Shown here piece after piece: positions 39,360 through 54,915 of a stretch of DNA of 64,000 bases. Every line of letters begins with the position of its first letter. Within the stretch, counting starts at the first letter, position 1. Origin of the DNA: Scylla paramamosain (taxonomy: Eukaryota; Arthropoda; Malacostraca; Decapoda; Portunidae); contig NC_087171.1 of assembly GCF_035594125.1 (NCBI RefSeq), positions 15,220,267-15,284,266 on the forward strand, read 5' to 3'. A model generated the notes under the pieces. The model searched no databases. It saw nothing but the letters and a program-made list of their open reading frames with translations, and was not told the DNA's origin. Both the position numbers and the translations under genes were made by a program.

Positions 39360-40234
39360 AAATCTCCCCGCCTCCGTCCTTGTATTATTTGACTTTCAGG
39401 CCAGTTTTGAGACCCCTTCCACCTCTTTTCCATACATTCAACATCCACCAATTCATACAACCAAACTCCTCACCTAATAAAGCAAAACAACCCAAAACAC
39501 GCCATGACAAACTTCACCCTCTGCAATGACAATAAAATAACAAAAGGTATGAATTCCTGGAGATTCTACGTCTTAGGAAAACTGGTTGCGTTACTGCTTC
39601 GCCCGGAGTGCTTTGGAAGGCCACACGACAGGGGGTGTGTGTGACATAAAGGCTCAGATTGTACGTTGGGTTCAGCATTTTGTATCTTGCGTGTTTCATG
39701 TGTTGCGTGTTGGTTTCTGTATCAAGTATTGTCTTGTGTGTCTCAGGTGTTCCGTGTGTTCGTGTGTCTATATGTCTTATGTGTTTTGTTTTTCTCATTT
39801 TTGGGGATATGATAGGAGGTTGTATTGTATGTTTCTTAGGTTTTAATTGTGTTTGATATGTTTAGTGTAAGAGCAATTTGTTGGGGTGTGCTTGTTATTG
39901 GAATTATAATGCTGCGTGGTGTGTGTTGTGGTCAGTTAAATGAGCAGCTATCTGTCTGTCTGCTTTAAGGGATAAAGATTACCAGATTAGAAGATTGGAA
40001 AGATTACCAGTGGATGAAAGAAGTGGGATGAAAGAAGTACAGCAGAAGGTTATGTAATAGTTTGGTGGGCGGTCCGCTTCACTTATTACAGGTTGATTCC
40101 TTGTTTGTCGTTTCTCCTGTTGTTTTCATCAAGTTTTATTATATCATATATCTATTATATTTTTGTTAAATTTTATTACCTATGTATGTCATCCCGGCTC
40201 ATAAACTTTATCCAACTGCCTTTTTGACTAAGCA
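39360..40234. other. Non-coding stretch, degenerate GTGT-rich in the middle
   Basis: 39680-39860 is rich in TGTGT and TTTGT words. A segment near 39580-39680 loosely resembles one near 19545-19640. No exon was recognised. Confidence 0.45.
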
Positions 40235-40422
40235 CCAACTAACAGAAACACAGAGATGATTATTCGGGATTCCATGAGTATTTCTTCCCTTTAATGTTAC
40301 GTAATTCTTGTGGAACGATCATTTATATCATCGAAGTACCTTTCAAAATCACAACAACTTCCACTAGAGCTGCTAAAAGTAGTCGGAATAAGATGGACGT
40401 GAAATGTTTAGGAATCTGCTCG
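40235..40422 (+). mobile_element. Family A copy A16
   Basis: CACAGAGATGATTATTCGGG, TTCCACTAGAGCTGCTAAAA and AGTAGTCGGAATAAGATGG match the core and right half. The left end is diverged. Confidence 0.65.
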
Positions 40423-40900
40423 CTGTTTCTCACCACACTTACTCGTTCCTCTAAGATGCACAGCGAAAAACAGGTGAAATGAATAAGTAAATAAATGATG
40501 AAAGGAAGGAGTAAATGAATAAATGAATTAATGAGTCAATAAATAAATAATCTTTCTTCCTACTTTCCCACTATCTCTGGCAGCTGTTCGTCTGTGTTAG
40601 TTTGTTCGCTCGAATTTGTTCTCTATTTACGTCTTATTTTAATATTTCTTCTACGTACTGACACCCTCCTCTTGTCCTCTTGAGGTGACGCAGCAAACAC
40701 CACCGTCACCATCATAAAAACATGTTCTAGGGAATCCACTGAAGGAGAAACAAAAAAATCTACACTAACTTTGTCAACAGTGTCACCTCTGTCCGCCGCT
40801 CGTCCATTCTACGTAGGCCACGCCAGCAACACTTATCTAATCATCTACGTCTCTGTCTAACCTGCCTTCCTTCACCATTCCTAATTTTGCCATTGTGTAA

Positions 40901-40902
<2 letters not shown>

Positions 40903-40964
<62 letters not shown>
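40903..40964. repeat. (CT)n microsatellite
   Basis: About 31 CT units. Confidence 0.98.
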
Positions 40965-40968
<4 letters not shown>

Positions 40969-41631
40969 ATACATTATCATTAACTAATTTGTCTATCATT
41001 CTTACGTTGTCTTTGTGTAGAGCTCTCCATAGATAGAAAGATTTTATTGTCCACAAAATTATGAACAAACAAGGCATAAAATATATAGCAAACATTATTG
41101 TTATTGAATCAGGATGTACGTAAAAGGAATAAAGAATTTTATAGTCTATTTAAACATGGATTGATTCACTGATTAAAAAAAAAAAAAAAAAAGAAGGAAA
41201 GGAAAGGAAATGTGCCGTAACAACACGGTCATATGGCGCCGCAGAGTGAAAGGGGAAGGGAAGGAAAGCAGAGAAAGGGAGAGGAACGGAAGGCGATATC
41301 TCTGACATTCTCCAGTCCACCAGCGCCCAAGGGGGAGCGGTTGGTCCAAGTAGCCGACGGCACGGAGCCCTCCAATGACAGGCGAGCCATCAAGGAAAGT
41401 GGCACCGCAGACCGGAAATAATAACCATCCTAATGTTACCAAATACCTCAAAATAACTTGTTAACTCTTAATACAAAATACGAGTAGCAAAATTAAACAT
41501 TACCTGTTCAGTGTATGACGCGTCCCATCCATCCCCAGTCTTCCTTTCAATTTAGTCAAGAAACAATAAAATAATAGGCACAAATCAGCAAATCATGCCC
41601 ATAATTCGGCACTTCTTTGGTTAACAATCTG

Positions 41632-41837
41632 TATTCTAAGACGTTCTGTCCTCTCATAAGTACTTTTAAAGGCCAAAGACATTAGTCGAGTTCACATAGG
41701 AGTTTCTTTTTTCTCTCTAATGATGCAGAATCCCTTTTAAACTATCACTAGAATCATAAAATCACCCTTGAATATTCTAAAAACTTCCACCAGAGTAAGT
41801 AGTTCAAATAAGACGCCGAAACGTTTCAGAATACGGA
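41632..41837 (+). mobile_element. Family A copy A17, full length
   Basis: It runs from TATTCTAAGACGTTCTGTCC to GCCGAAACGTTTCAGAATAC, with CTATCACTAGAATCATAAAA in the core. Both inverted ends are visible. Confidence 0.85.
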
Positions 41838-43021
<1,184 letters not shown>

Positions 43022-43654
43022 GAGTATATATATTTATACTTTTTTTCTTCACTCTGGCTTCACGAGAAATCTTAAAGCCTTGTTTCCTCAACATCAGGAA
43101 TGAAGTTTTCGAAATGCCGTGTGTCCATTATATCTCTTTCCTAGCATCTTGTTCTCCTTCACCTACCCGCACAGTGTATTGGTGGTTGGATTACACATTG
43201 AGTACTGGCAGTTTTCAGCTCCAGGATGAACAACGTCTTGGCGAATGCACCGCGAGAATGACTGATACTAACCATGACACTCACAGATCCATAAAGGAGA
43301 GGAGGAAGCGGAGGAGGGTGAGGCAAACGGAGAACAGTACTCTCTAATTTATGATAATGCAATGTGATTTAACACTTTGCTCAATCCAAACTTGGAAACA
43401 GTCTTCAACAGTAATCTTGGGTATAAAGCATTGCTGTCTTAGAGTAACTTTTTTTGTTCATTTATCTTTTTACTATTTTTTCAAGAATTTCACTTCATCA
43501 TATATCGCCGGTGCCGGTGCTGGTACCTGTTCACTAGTCTCGAATGACAGCGGCACACGCTCAAGTACACTTCTAAGCACCGCATCTGTTGTACAGAGTC
43601 CCCACTACCAATGAGGGACGGTGAATCATCTACAGTGAGATAAGCGTATGCGTA

Positions 43655-43658
<4 letters not shown>

Positions 43659-43708
<50 letters not shown>
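43659..43708. repeat. (GT)n microsatellite
   Basis: About 24 GT units. Confidence 0.96.
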
Positions 43709-43712
<4 letters not shown>

Positions 43713-43830
43713 GCGATTTTACCTATTTGTACATTCCAAGACCGAGTCAGCTTCGTAGTTTTGCGGATCTTAAATCAAATCACCATATCTTTCTTTAAAT
43801 TTATGATTATTGCTTTCAGTCACCACTTCC

Positions 43831-43847
43831 TGTGTGTGTGTGTGTGT

Positions 43848-43881
<34 letters not shown>

Positions 43882-43909
43882 CTCTGTGTGTGTGCGCGCG
43901 CGCGCGCGC
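43831..43909. repeat. (GT)n-(GC)n alternating purine-pyrimidine tract
   Basis: GT units interrupted by TA and TCTC end in about 8 GC units at 43893-43909. This is a strong Z-DNA type sequence. Confidence 0.95.
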
Positions 43910-44129
43910 AATGTTAATACAATGTCGGAAGGGTGGTCCGGCGGGAAGTAAAGGACGAAGTGGGCGGGAGGGTGAGCGGCGGGAAGGGAAGGGGTGACGA
44001 GGCGTGACCTTCACTGGTTCCTGGATGAAGGTGACCCGGGCTGGGAGGCTCAGTGTCTGCTAAGTGTCACCAACTCAAATAATTTCACGGTTTCCTTCAA
44101 GATTGTATATGGTCTTGCCCTCCAGCCCC

Positions 44130-44134
<5 letters not shown>

Positions 44135-44217
<83 letters not shown>
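44135..44217. repeat. (CT)n microsatellite
   Basis: About 41 CT units. Confidence 0.98.
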
Positions 44218-44222
<5 letters not shown>

Positions 44223-45135
44223 TATATAAAACATAAAATGGCTCGAATTTCGCAGATATTTTTTTTTTTTTCCGAGCTTAAGAATAGGTTGCGTGAACTA
44301 AGCTTATCAAATATATGTAATTTCTTCTACTCCAACACTGAAAACCTCAAGATAGGAGGTTGTTCGTTACTCAATCGTCACTTTCCGGGTACATATCTGT
44401 ATTTCTTGTTTCAGTTTCGGTGTTAGGAGTGAGTGGTGACATCTGCAGCACACCTCCCAGATGCCAGTAGCAGGCTGACACCTTTTCCTCAAACTGATCA
44501 CAAATGTCGCCAGAAAATCCATACGTGTTTGTATTAATCTTCGTATTTGTCAATTAAGCGCTGCAGCGGAAGCCAAAGTGGTCCCCGGTGACTGATCTCA
44601 AGAACTGGTGATACATGACATATAGACGGACACACAAAATTAATGATGCATGAGAAACAAACAATTAATCGTTATGGGATTACGATGACTTTTTTTTTCC
44701 AAGATAAGGCACCATCAGAAAAGGGTAATAATAATAAAGAAAGAATACCAAAACAATGATAATGAAGTGATGGCAGGGAAGTACCACTGATCCACATCTC
44801 AGTGTCTGGATTGGACTAGTTCCCCATCTGGTCTAGGATTTTCCCAGATGAGAAATCGCATTCGTTTGGGGTTCACTGATTTACAGATACTTTCATAACA
44901 GTGGAGTAGCAAGAGGCAGAGATCACGATTGGGTTTCATCTTCAGATTAGTTTGATCCTTAAATTTTATTGTACGACCAACACATTTCGGGTTATTTTCA
45001 TGTTGGGCATTGCCATTTCCCAACGCATTTCCTTGTTTCCCAACTCACGTACACAAGATATGCAGCCTTCTGAGAAAACTGAGTACCTGGGATGCTGCCG
45101 CCCCAATACTGACTCTCTGTGTTGTTGTGACAGTG

Positions 45136-46072
45136 ATGCGACTGTGGACGGTGCTGTGGGCGGCGACGTGGTGGTGCGAGCTGACGGACGCCCTGGGTGC
45201 GCCCCTCCTGGGACCAGACATCATGAGCTTCGGATCCCTCCCACCGCTCAGCCTGTGGCAAAACGGCGCCTTCCCACTGGTGGCCGCCACGCCGCCCCAG
45301 TCGGGCCTCCCGGCACCCAAGGGCACCGAGTTTGATGGTCCAGACCCTGGCCTCAACGCAGCCATCATTAGTGAGTCCTTCCTTTTGCTACTATTGTATT
45401 ACTCGTATTGAGATGCATCGATCGAGTGATTGTTAGACAGTTAGAAATATATGATTAGTTTAATTGACTGATTGCTGAGTAATTCAGCAGTAGAGGAACA
45501 TTAGGATGAAGAATGATAGCAAAGTACGTGAGTGAGATGAAGGTAGCTTCTATTTGGCATAAATTATTCCACAATCATTTTAGTCAAAGCAAGAGTAAAA
45601 GGAGGTGTCAGGCTCCATTAATGGTACAAATTCAGTGGTGAGGCGTGCATCAGATCGAGTAACCTTGAAAGTGAAGACTGCAAGGTGAAGGGCGTGGCAA
45701 GGCGGCTCCCAGATGCGCAGAGTGAGGATCCGCTGCACTTTTTAGTCACACCGAAAGCGTTCTGAGTGGTGACTGGTGAGGAGGCAGCTCATCAATTCTC
45801 TCGTGTGCTTCAGATGTGCCGGTCGACCCTTGCCCGAACGGCTACCGGAAAGATATGAACGAGAAGTGTCGCCTCATGTTTGGATACGGGCCCAACCCTT
45901 TCTTCTCATTCACCCCCGAGAACTTCAAGGGCGACCTACAGTTCTACATGGGCCATCAGGTGAGTGCCAGGCTTATTCATATCTGTTTGTCCAACCAACG
46001 CACTGCGGCTCAAGGTTACCTCTGAAACCTCAAACCTGGAAGAGGTATTTTTATACTGGCTTCCTTCCTTAC

Positions 46073-46103
<31 letters not shown>

Positions 46104-47887
46104 TTCAGCCATAACCTTACAATACGAGTAACTTCATAATACAACTACTTCCGGATAGTGAAACTTTTAATTTCTGACCTTTACAAAGTACTAACTGACG
46201 AGGGTTTCACGACGCATTGCATGAGAATGACACAGCGAGGCATTTACTTAACTGTGAACGCTCTAACATCGCTACATGCCATCACTCACACTGTAGGGAG
46301 GAAGGTGGTGAGCCTTGCGTTGATGACAGGTCGTTTATTCACATTCTAGGAGTCTGCCTCGTCACCCTTCTTGTTTCATGCGGTCAGAGGAAACCAAGCA
46401 GGGCCTGCATTCCCACAAGTCTTGGTGCTTCATCTCGATTACTTTCAACAGTTTCTTAGTGGAAGTTATTGAAGGTTTTCAATGAGGCTGTCATGATTCT
46501 AATGATCGTTAATGATGATTCTATAACATTAATGGGATAGATATACTCAAGAGAACACGATTAATCATTACTGTGGCCTTAGAAAATAGTTGTAGCGAAG
46601 GCTCTACCATTAATGAGATAATAACATACAAAAGAACACGATTAATCACAGTGGCCTTAGAAAATAGTTGTAGTGGAGGTTCTGTGTTTCAAAATACGGG
46701 TCCTGCCTGTCAGAGTGCGTGGCAGCCATCTGATCCACGCTGCCTCATTGTTTATTTATCTATCTATTTATTTACTACCTTCATGTCGCAAAATCTTAAA
46801 ATTAGGAAAACTTTATATTCTCATAGAGAGTTGCCGAGACCTGCTGGAGCGGGAAATGCATACGCAAATGAACAAACAAAAACATACAAGCAAAATTCTA
46901 AAGAGCATGTTCTGACTAACAAAAAGTGGACGAATTTTCCCTCATGGCAGCCTTCTGATCCACGAATTCTAGTAAACCTGATGGCAACATTTCAAATACA
47001 CCCATAAACCGATTTTGTTGACCGTGACGCCACCCAGCGATGAACATGCATGTCCAAAGTGCAAATTACTAAGTGAACGGGTCTTTACATATTGACTCTG
47101 GCTTCAGCTCGAATATGGAGCAGGTCCAGACTCATGGAGTAGCCAAAAAGAGGCTTGGCAGGCCCTGCTTGTGTGTGGTTCAAGCTAGCGAGTGACAAAA
47201 AAGCACATTATCTAAGTCTCTTGATCTGAAGTGTTCCTTTATTATTTGAATATCTTCGTAAAAAAAAAAAAAAAGAAAAAAAAAAAAGAAAAGAAAACAG
47301 GGTGTAAATTCGGTGTCTTTCAGAGGATAACACTGAAATACATTCTGCAATAATTCCAATTTGATTTGCGGATACTGTCGTGGATTTCTATCGTATCCCT
47401 GTGTAGCTACAGTAGATTGAAAATTAGCACTTATTAGGGAGCCGTCAACCTTCCCTCCTCATCTCTAACTGAGGAACAAGAGCGAGTCGCCAGGTACATA
47501 AGTAGAACTAAAATAGGAGCTAGGAAAGGTTAAAGGTGAGCAGCCTTCAGTAATGCTTCTTGTGGTGGAGACAGGATGCTACGCTAAGACATTGGAAGGG
47601 CGTGTGATTCGTGAGATGTCCAGGATGGCCTCCTCGTGAACCCAGGGATATGGCGAACTTAAAGTTTTCGGACAAGGAAGGAGAAAGAACGGGGTGTAAA
47701 TGAGGCGGTCCCAAGCTTCCCCTACCAATGACGAACGCAGCGCCAAGGACTGTAGCTTGAAGGGGCGAGTGGGCACCTGTTTACAAGGTTATACACGGGA
47801 GCCTTGCCAGTTATGCCATTACGGGAAATGTAAACACCGATCCGAATGACACTCGTGTTCTTCATGCCTCGATTATTGTTAAAATGT

Positions 47888-47947
<60 letters not shown>

Positions 47948-48222
47948 TTCCTCTCATTATCAGTAAATTTAGCATGTTAAGCATAACTTCCCTCTATGTC
48001 TATGTACTCTACCCATGGGCTTCATACAGTTAATTAGATTGTACTTCAAATATATTTAATTTGTCAGGTTAATAATAAGTTAACCAAGCAATTAATATTG
48101 TTTCCCTGACGCAGGTTGCAGGACCGAACAGGAGACGCGCGCGATTACGGAGACCAAGACCATCTCGACTCAAGCCTAATTCAGCGCCTAAGAAGAAGCA
48201 AGCAGAGGACGATGATGACTAA
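45136..48222 (+). CDS. Small secreted protein with one CPxGY...CR loop and basic-acidic tail, 3 coding exons
   Basis: Coding exons are 45136-45370, 45814-45959 and 48115-48222. Junctions ATTA/GTGAGT, CTTCAG/AT, CATCAG/GTGAGT and GACGCAG/GTT keep frame, giving 162 residues. The ATG follows an acceptor (GTGACAG at 45127-45133), so a non-coding exon lies upstream. Residues 1-21 form a signal peptide (MRLWTVLWAATWWC core, cleavage likely after ALG). Residues 22-78 are rich in Pro, Gly and Leu. Residues 79-101 hold the motif NVPVDPCPNGYRKDMNEKCR, whose two cysteines (85 and 97) are the only ones in the mature chain. Residues 102-127 are aromatic-rich. Exon 3 encodes an arginine-rich stretch (RRRARLRRPRPSR) ending in EDDDD. 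The C-P-x-G...D...C-R pattern occurs in other small secreted arthropod proteins, but I cannot name the family. RRR and RLRR could be convertase sites. It could be a peptide precursor or an extracellular structural protein. Confidence 0.8.
46425..46700 (-). mobile_element. Family A copy A18 with an internal 81-bp duplication
   Basis: It matches the minus-orientation core, with TGTGGCCTTAGAAAATAGTTG near the end and TTTCAAAATACGGG as the terminus. The segment from about 46527 is repeated in tandem with an 81-bp period (second unit at about 46608), so the terminus-proximal block occurs twice. It lies in the second intron of the secreted-protein gene. Confidence 0.75.
47888..47945. repeat. (GA)n microsatellite in intron 2 of the secreted-protein gene
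   Basis: About 29 GA units, about 170 bp before the last coding exon. Confidence 0.97.
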
Positions 48223-48838
48223 CTGCTGCCCGCGCCGCCGTGTCGGTGGACTTTTGGGATCCCAGTACAGTGGCATTTCCTTACCGATAATACTATTAGA
48301 ATTATAAGAATATTAATGTAGCTGCTGTTTGGGCAGTGTATGGTTTCCAACCGTGAATAATGGCAGGTGAATGAATTTAAGAAGCTGTAGTTGGTTTAAA
48401 AATGTTGATAATAATTACCAAAGCCTCCGCCCTCGCAACGACGGAAAGCATTGTGTAGAAGTGTCCGCGTGTGAGCCATTATTCAAATATTCATGTATCC
48501 TACCTCAACACTGACGACTGTGATGAGGAGTCTGATGTGCACTGAAGACTGACGACCATTGGGAAGAAGTCGCCCTCACAAGTATTACCAGGATGGCGCC
48601 AGGCTCACCCTCCCGCGGCGGAGCTTCAGCTCGTGGCCCTCCCAGTCTGCCTCCAATGGCGTCCAGCGTGACTCGTTACTGCGACACACAGTATATTTAT
48701 TGACATGTTAACAGGTGTCTCAACTGACTACAGATGTATATATATATTTTTTTTCTTCATCAATTGACTCAAAGGTGATTAAAAAAAAAAAAAAAGTGTT
48801 CGTATAATCGAGTCATTTTGTCACTGAAAGCAAACCAG

Positions 48839-48839
<1 letters not shown>

Positions 48840-48876
<37 letters not shown>
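48840..48876. repeat. (AC)n microsatellite
   Basis: About 18 AC units in the probable 3'-UTR of the secreted-protein gene. Confidence 0.95.
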
Positions 48877-48877
<1 letters not shown>

Positions 48878-48914
48878 ATTAGTAAAAATAAAAAAAAATA
48901 ATAATAATAATAAT

Positions 48915-49124
48915 AATAAATCAAGAAATAAAATCACCAAATACTGTAATGAGTTTTATCGATGACTTGTAGATCACAGGAGCAAGGTAAACATTGTGAT
49001 GAATGAGTTGTTTTCTCTGCTGTCTACACACGGGAACTGTTTACTGGTTTGTCTGTATGTATGCATATGTTGTAGTTTTACATGAAGACATTATTTCAAG
49101 GGAATACAGTGTATTAGAAATAAA
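48915..49124 (+). terminator. Candidate poly(A) signals of the secreted-protein gene
   Basis: AATAAA occurs at 48915-48920, 48927-48932 and 49119-49124, about 0.7-0.9 kb after the stop codon. The first two sit next to an (AAT)n run and may be by-products of it; the last is isolated and the better candidate. Confidence 0.35.
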
Positions 49125-49260
49125 ATGTCCGTCTTAAAAATCTTACTAGTAAATTACATAAAATGTTTATTCATTTTCCTCATCCAGAAAATACATAACT
49201 AGTAGGCTTCAAAATTTTACTTCAAAATTATATGAAAGAATTGGCTCCCAGATAAAATAT

Positions 49261-49380
49261 TTGATGAATGGAATAGACTCAATAATGATGACAAAAGGAA
49301 ATACTAGATAGGTAGATGTGTTTCACTCAGGGTCTCACCGTGTAGGCCTCATGGATGCTTGCAGCTTCCAGTATGTTCAT
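49261..49380 (+). mobile_element. Family C copy C3
   Basis: TGTTTCACTCAGGGTCTCAC, TGTAGGCCTCATGGATGCTT and GCAGCTTCCAGTATGTTCAT correspond to C2; a frame reads VDVFHSGSHRVGLMDACSF. Its 3' end runs straight into the twin hairpins at 49382-49440. Confidence 0.65.
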
Positions 49381-49381
49381 C

Positions 49382-49440
49382 TGTTCAAAGGATGGCACAG
49401 TGTGTCATCCTTTGAACATATTATCCCAAAGGGATAATAT
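49382..49440. repeat. Two adjacent near-perfect hairpins
   Basis: The first has 13-bp perfect arms (TGTTCAAAGGATG / CATCCTTTGAACA) at 49382-49394 and 49406-49418, and the interior CACA/TGTG also pairs. The second has 10-bp perfect arms (ATATTATCCC / GGGATAATAT) at 49418-49427 and 49431-49440 around AAA. The two share one base. Such stems can mark the 3' end of a mobile element. Confidence 0.85.
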
Positions 49441-49449
49441 CGGCGGAAT

Positions 49450-50949
<1,500 letters not shown>

Positions 50950-51438
50950 TAGGGTACATGACAATGAACTTAATTTGTTTCAATGTAGTGTTTGCTATGG
51001 CGACTGAAGAACCTATTGGAAAAAAGCAATTGGTTCCAAGGAACTAGAAAATAATATAAAAAAAAAAAAAGCACAATTTTTTTTAAAATTACATCAAAGT
51101 GAGCACATTTGCACTACTAAATTTGAGATAATACAACAGATATATACAGTACCATCATGAGTTTCATGCTTATTATAGTCCTAAATTCTAACCATCCCGA
51201 GTTTTGTGAATTATCACCCCGAATTCAGCGCTACTTTGACAAGTATAGGTCACATTTACCTACTGTCAGTGTCATGCATATACACACAGTAAATCCTGCC
51301 TAAGTCGGAGCTCTCTCTCTCTCTCTCTCTCTCTATGAAAGTAAGAATAATCCCAAAGATTGCTAAATAGAATGAGAGAATTTACAAAGAAAATTAAATT
51401 ACATATACGAGTGAGAGACGATGAAGCAAAAATTACAC

Positions 51439-51656
<218 letters not shown>

Positions 51657-52823
51657 TGTGTTTCTCTCCCTTGTCCCTCATCTCTGACAGATAGGTGAGC
51701 GCATAGGTAACGAGTTAGTCTTGCAAGGTTTATTTTGTTATTCTGATTAAATATTTATTAAAAATTTTGGTTCATTATTGCAGTTGTACACTATAACGAC
51801 TGCATTGTCGCGTACCCTACTGTGTATGTATGTATATGTGTATTATATATATATATATATATACACACACACAAGGAAAAATCCAAGCACTGCTGTAAAT
51901 TATAACTGTGTTTGCTTCCATGTCTGTCTTCTCAAGTCATTCACCTTCTATGGGACTTCATTCAGGACCTCAAGGGAAGCCAAATAAGAACAGTAATATA
52001 TTCAAGCAATGAACCCATGCTCAGCAAAATTCAGTTAATTAACTGCTTTTTGTTTGATTTCCATGAAAGCCAGTACAAGACTTTATATAAGTAGTATTTA
52101 TGTATTAGCATACTTAGATTTTGATAAGTTAACGCATTATGTCTGTAGCAGTAAGCAGCAATGCAAACTCATGCACTCATTAAATGCATTACCATACTAT
52201 TGTGGTGCAAACAGGTGTTATCAATGTACAGTAATGTACAAAAAAAACAAGTCACAACTTATAATAACTGTGCTTAACATTACTGCAGCAAAACAGCAAT
52301 AGGTGAGTCTGGCCAGTGACAGGTGTAAAAATATAAACCTTAAATCTGCAATATTCATAACCTTTGTTTTCTGATTAAGTAGCACTGGGACTATTACTGT
52401 ATAGCCTGCCAAGTGCATACATGTGTTATATAGTAATACTGTAGTGATTAATTTGACATTCTGAAGAGATTAGTTAGAATCATTCGACATACTGTTGCTT
52501 GTATGCAAGTTCACTGTCCAATGCAGCCATATAACAAGGTTCCACAAACTTGAAAATAAACACTCCTAAAACAAATACAGATATACAGGTCATATACACA
52601 TACTATTGTCTAACAACTCACACCACCATTATGGCTCAAGTATTTACATATACAGGAATCTGACAACTTAAAACAAGTTTTCATAAATAATATATAGACC
52701 AGGAGTAAGGTAGGTAAATTTTACTTAATTGAGTAAGCAAAACTAAGAAAAGTTGAGAAAAGATACCACATAATTCATTATATTCATATAGGACAAAACA
52801 TTTAAAAAGAGAATTACCATGTA

Positions 52824-52972
<149 letters not shown>

Positions 52973-53627
52973 ATTGATAAAAATGCAAGGGATAAACAGT
53001 TCATTCTTTTTCTGCAGGCAGAATATTTTGTCTTGCTTCTTGACTGAAATTCACAATTATAAAAGAATTCATGTTTATGTTAGCATTTACTCCTTTTATG
53101 ATCTGTTATGATCAGCTAACCTTACACAATGCCAAGGTGTGTTTATTTATCAGTACCTTTTGAGTATATTCCCATTTCAAATTAGTCTGAGTGGGTGATA
53201 AACAGACTTGCTGATAGGTTGAAGGATATGAAGTTCTGAGGTGGAGAAAGGATATGGAGTCCCAAGGTCTTACAGTAAAAAATAAATAGCTGAGCCAGTT
53301 TTCAAAAAATTTGTGATTTTTGTTGTGTGATGTGTTGTATATAAAAGAATCGTGGAAGGCAACTCCATACTCTGTAATGTGTGTGATGACAGATACATAA
53401 AAGATGTAATGTAATATTAGCTACCTGATTTTACCTGTAAGCATGATGTGTGCACAATGAGAACCAAGCAGTGGAATTAAGGTGGGTAATGTACTACACA
53501 GAATGATGCAAAAATTAGCTCTGTGGTAACTGTACAGGCTGAGTGGACATAGGGACTTCTTTCTACTGCTAACAATCAGAAAGGTTTCATTGCACATTAA
53601 AGCTAAATGGTATGATTCATGTGTGAA

Positions 53628-53707
53628 GGGTACCATCTTTATATTTGTGAGATTTAATGTTACAGATGGGTACCATCTTTATATTTGTGAGATTTAATGT
53701 TACAGAT
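53628..53707. repeat. Exact 40-bp tandem duplication
   Basis: The unit from GGGTACCATCTTTATATTTG to ATGTTACAGAT is present twice with no difference, so the event is recent or is a sequencing or assembly duplication. Confidence 0.97.
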
Positions 53708-54915
53708 GATGTCACAAAAACAGCAAGGTGAGACAGACGTGCAGTGTTACTGTGAGCTGCAGAAGGAACCTGAGTTTCAAAGCATCAATGTAATGAAGAG
53801 GGACCAGGTATAGAAAAGATATCTGAATTACACTTTTTTTTTTAATAATCAGAAATATGAAGGATGTGTGTAAAGTGCATGTAATTAAGACATATCAGTA
53901 GATATCAACAGACCATGCTCTCTTCCCATCAGTGTCATGGATAAAGCAACAAGCTCTCGTACCATAGTCTTGGATGTTATCTTTTGATATCTGGTTAAGA
54001 TGCTAAAAATATATTTTAATTTTTCATTGGACAATAAAATGATGTTTCAATACCTGTAAATCTGTGGTTATCTTTAAACAAGTTTTCTATCAATATACTT
54101 ATGAAAGCTCCCTCTTCATGGTGAAACAAACCATGAGTTTCTAAGTGTTATGGTTGCAGAAATTTGAGCTTGTAAATAGAAGTGTCTAACCATTGTCAAA
54201 AACCTCCCTACCTCCTCATGCTAGACTTCCTTCCCTTTCACTCTCCCACCTTCCCTCCCACCCATCACCACCACTACCATGTTTTGCTTTTCTCTCTCTC
54301 TCTCTCTCTCATAACATAAAGCAGCTTACCAAAAGATGCAGAACTGCATACAATTCATAGCAATTCAATATTCAGTAAGTTGGCTTACTGCAGTTAATAA
54401 ATTTCATAATACATTTAGCTTTTGATAATGACGTTTCCAGAGTCCACCACACAGAGGTGGATGCCACATCCTTTCTCCCTCAGAACCTCTGAGTCATTAA
54501 AACATTCTGCCTACATATAGTTATCTTCAAGTATTGAGCATAGTAAATGCCCAGTCCAGTGAAACAAAAATGTATGACTTCCAATCACTGTTCTTAAAGT
54601 AATCAAGGATGCATGAGAAACTGCAATACGTGTTGATGAAAACTAAAAACATGTTAGGTAGTGAAAATTACTAAAACACATACTTGGAAATATGATTATC
54701 AAACATGTTTCAGATGGGAAGGGGGCGTGGCTTATTGGTAAATCTTAATGGCATGCATTTTAGGTAGAATAAATATGGGATGAGGTCCTGAGGAGCAACT
54801 GAGAAATTTAAATATTTAAGATACAAGTTACACATGACCATTCAGCTTGATGAGTGACCACTGGGTGACAAAGTCCAATTCATTTAAACCTGAAACCAGT
54901 CTTTTTTGCCAATGA

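Larger units (their letters stand above)
45960..48114 (+). other. Second intron of the secreted-protein gene
   Basis: The intron carries a short GA run (46076-46103), a rearranged family A foldback copy (46425-46700), a poly(A)-rich patch near 47261-47297 and a (GA)n tract (47888-47945). No further coding exon was recognised between the two flanking exons. Confidence 0.7.

Noticed and set aside
45010..45135. In-frame upstream extension of the secreted-protein exon to an earlier ATG
   Set aside because: A splice acceptor (GTGACAG) ends at 45133, and the ATG at 45136 starts a proper signal peptide; the upstream segment does not look like one.
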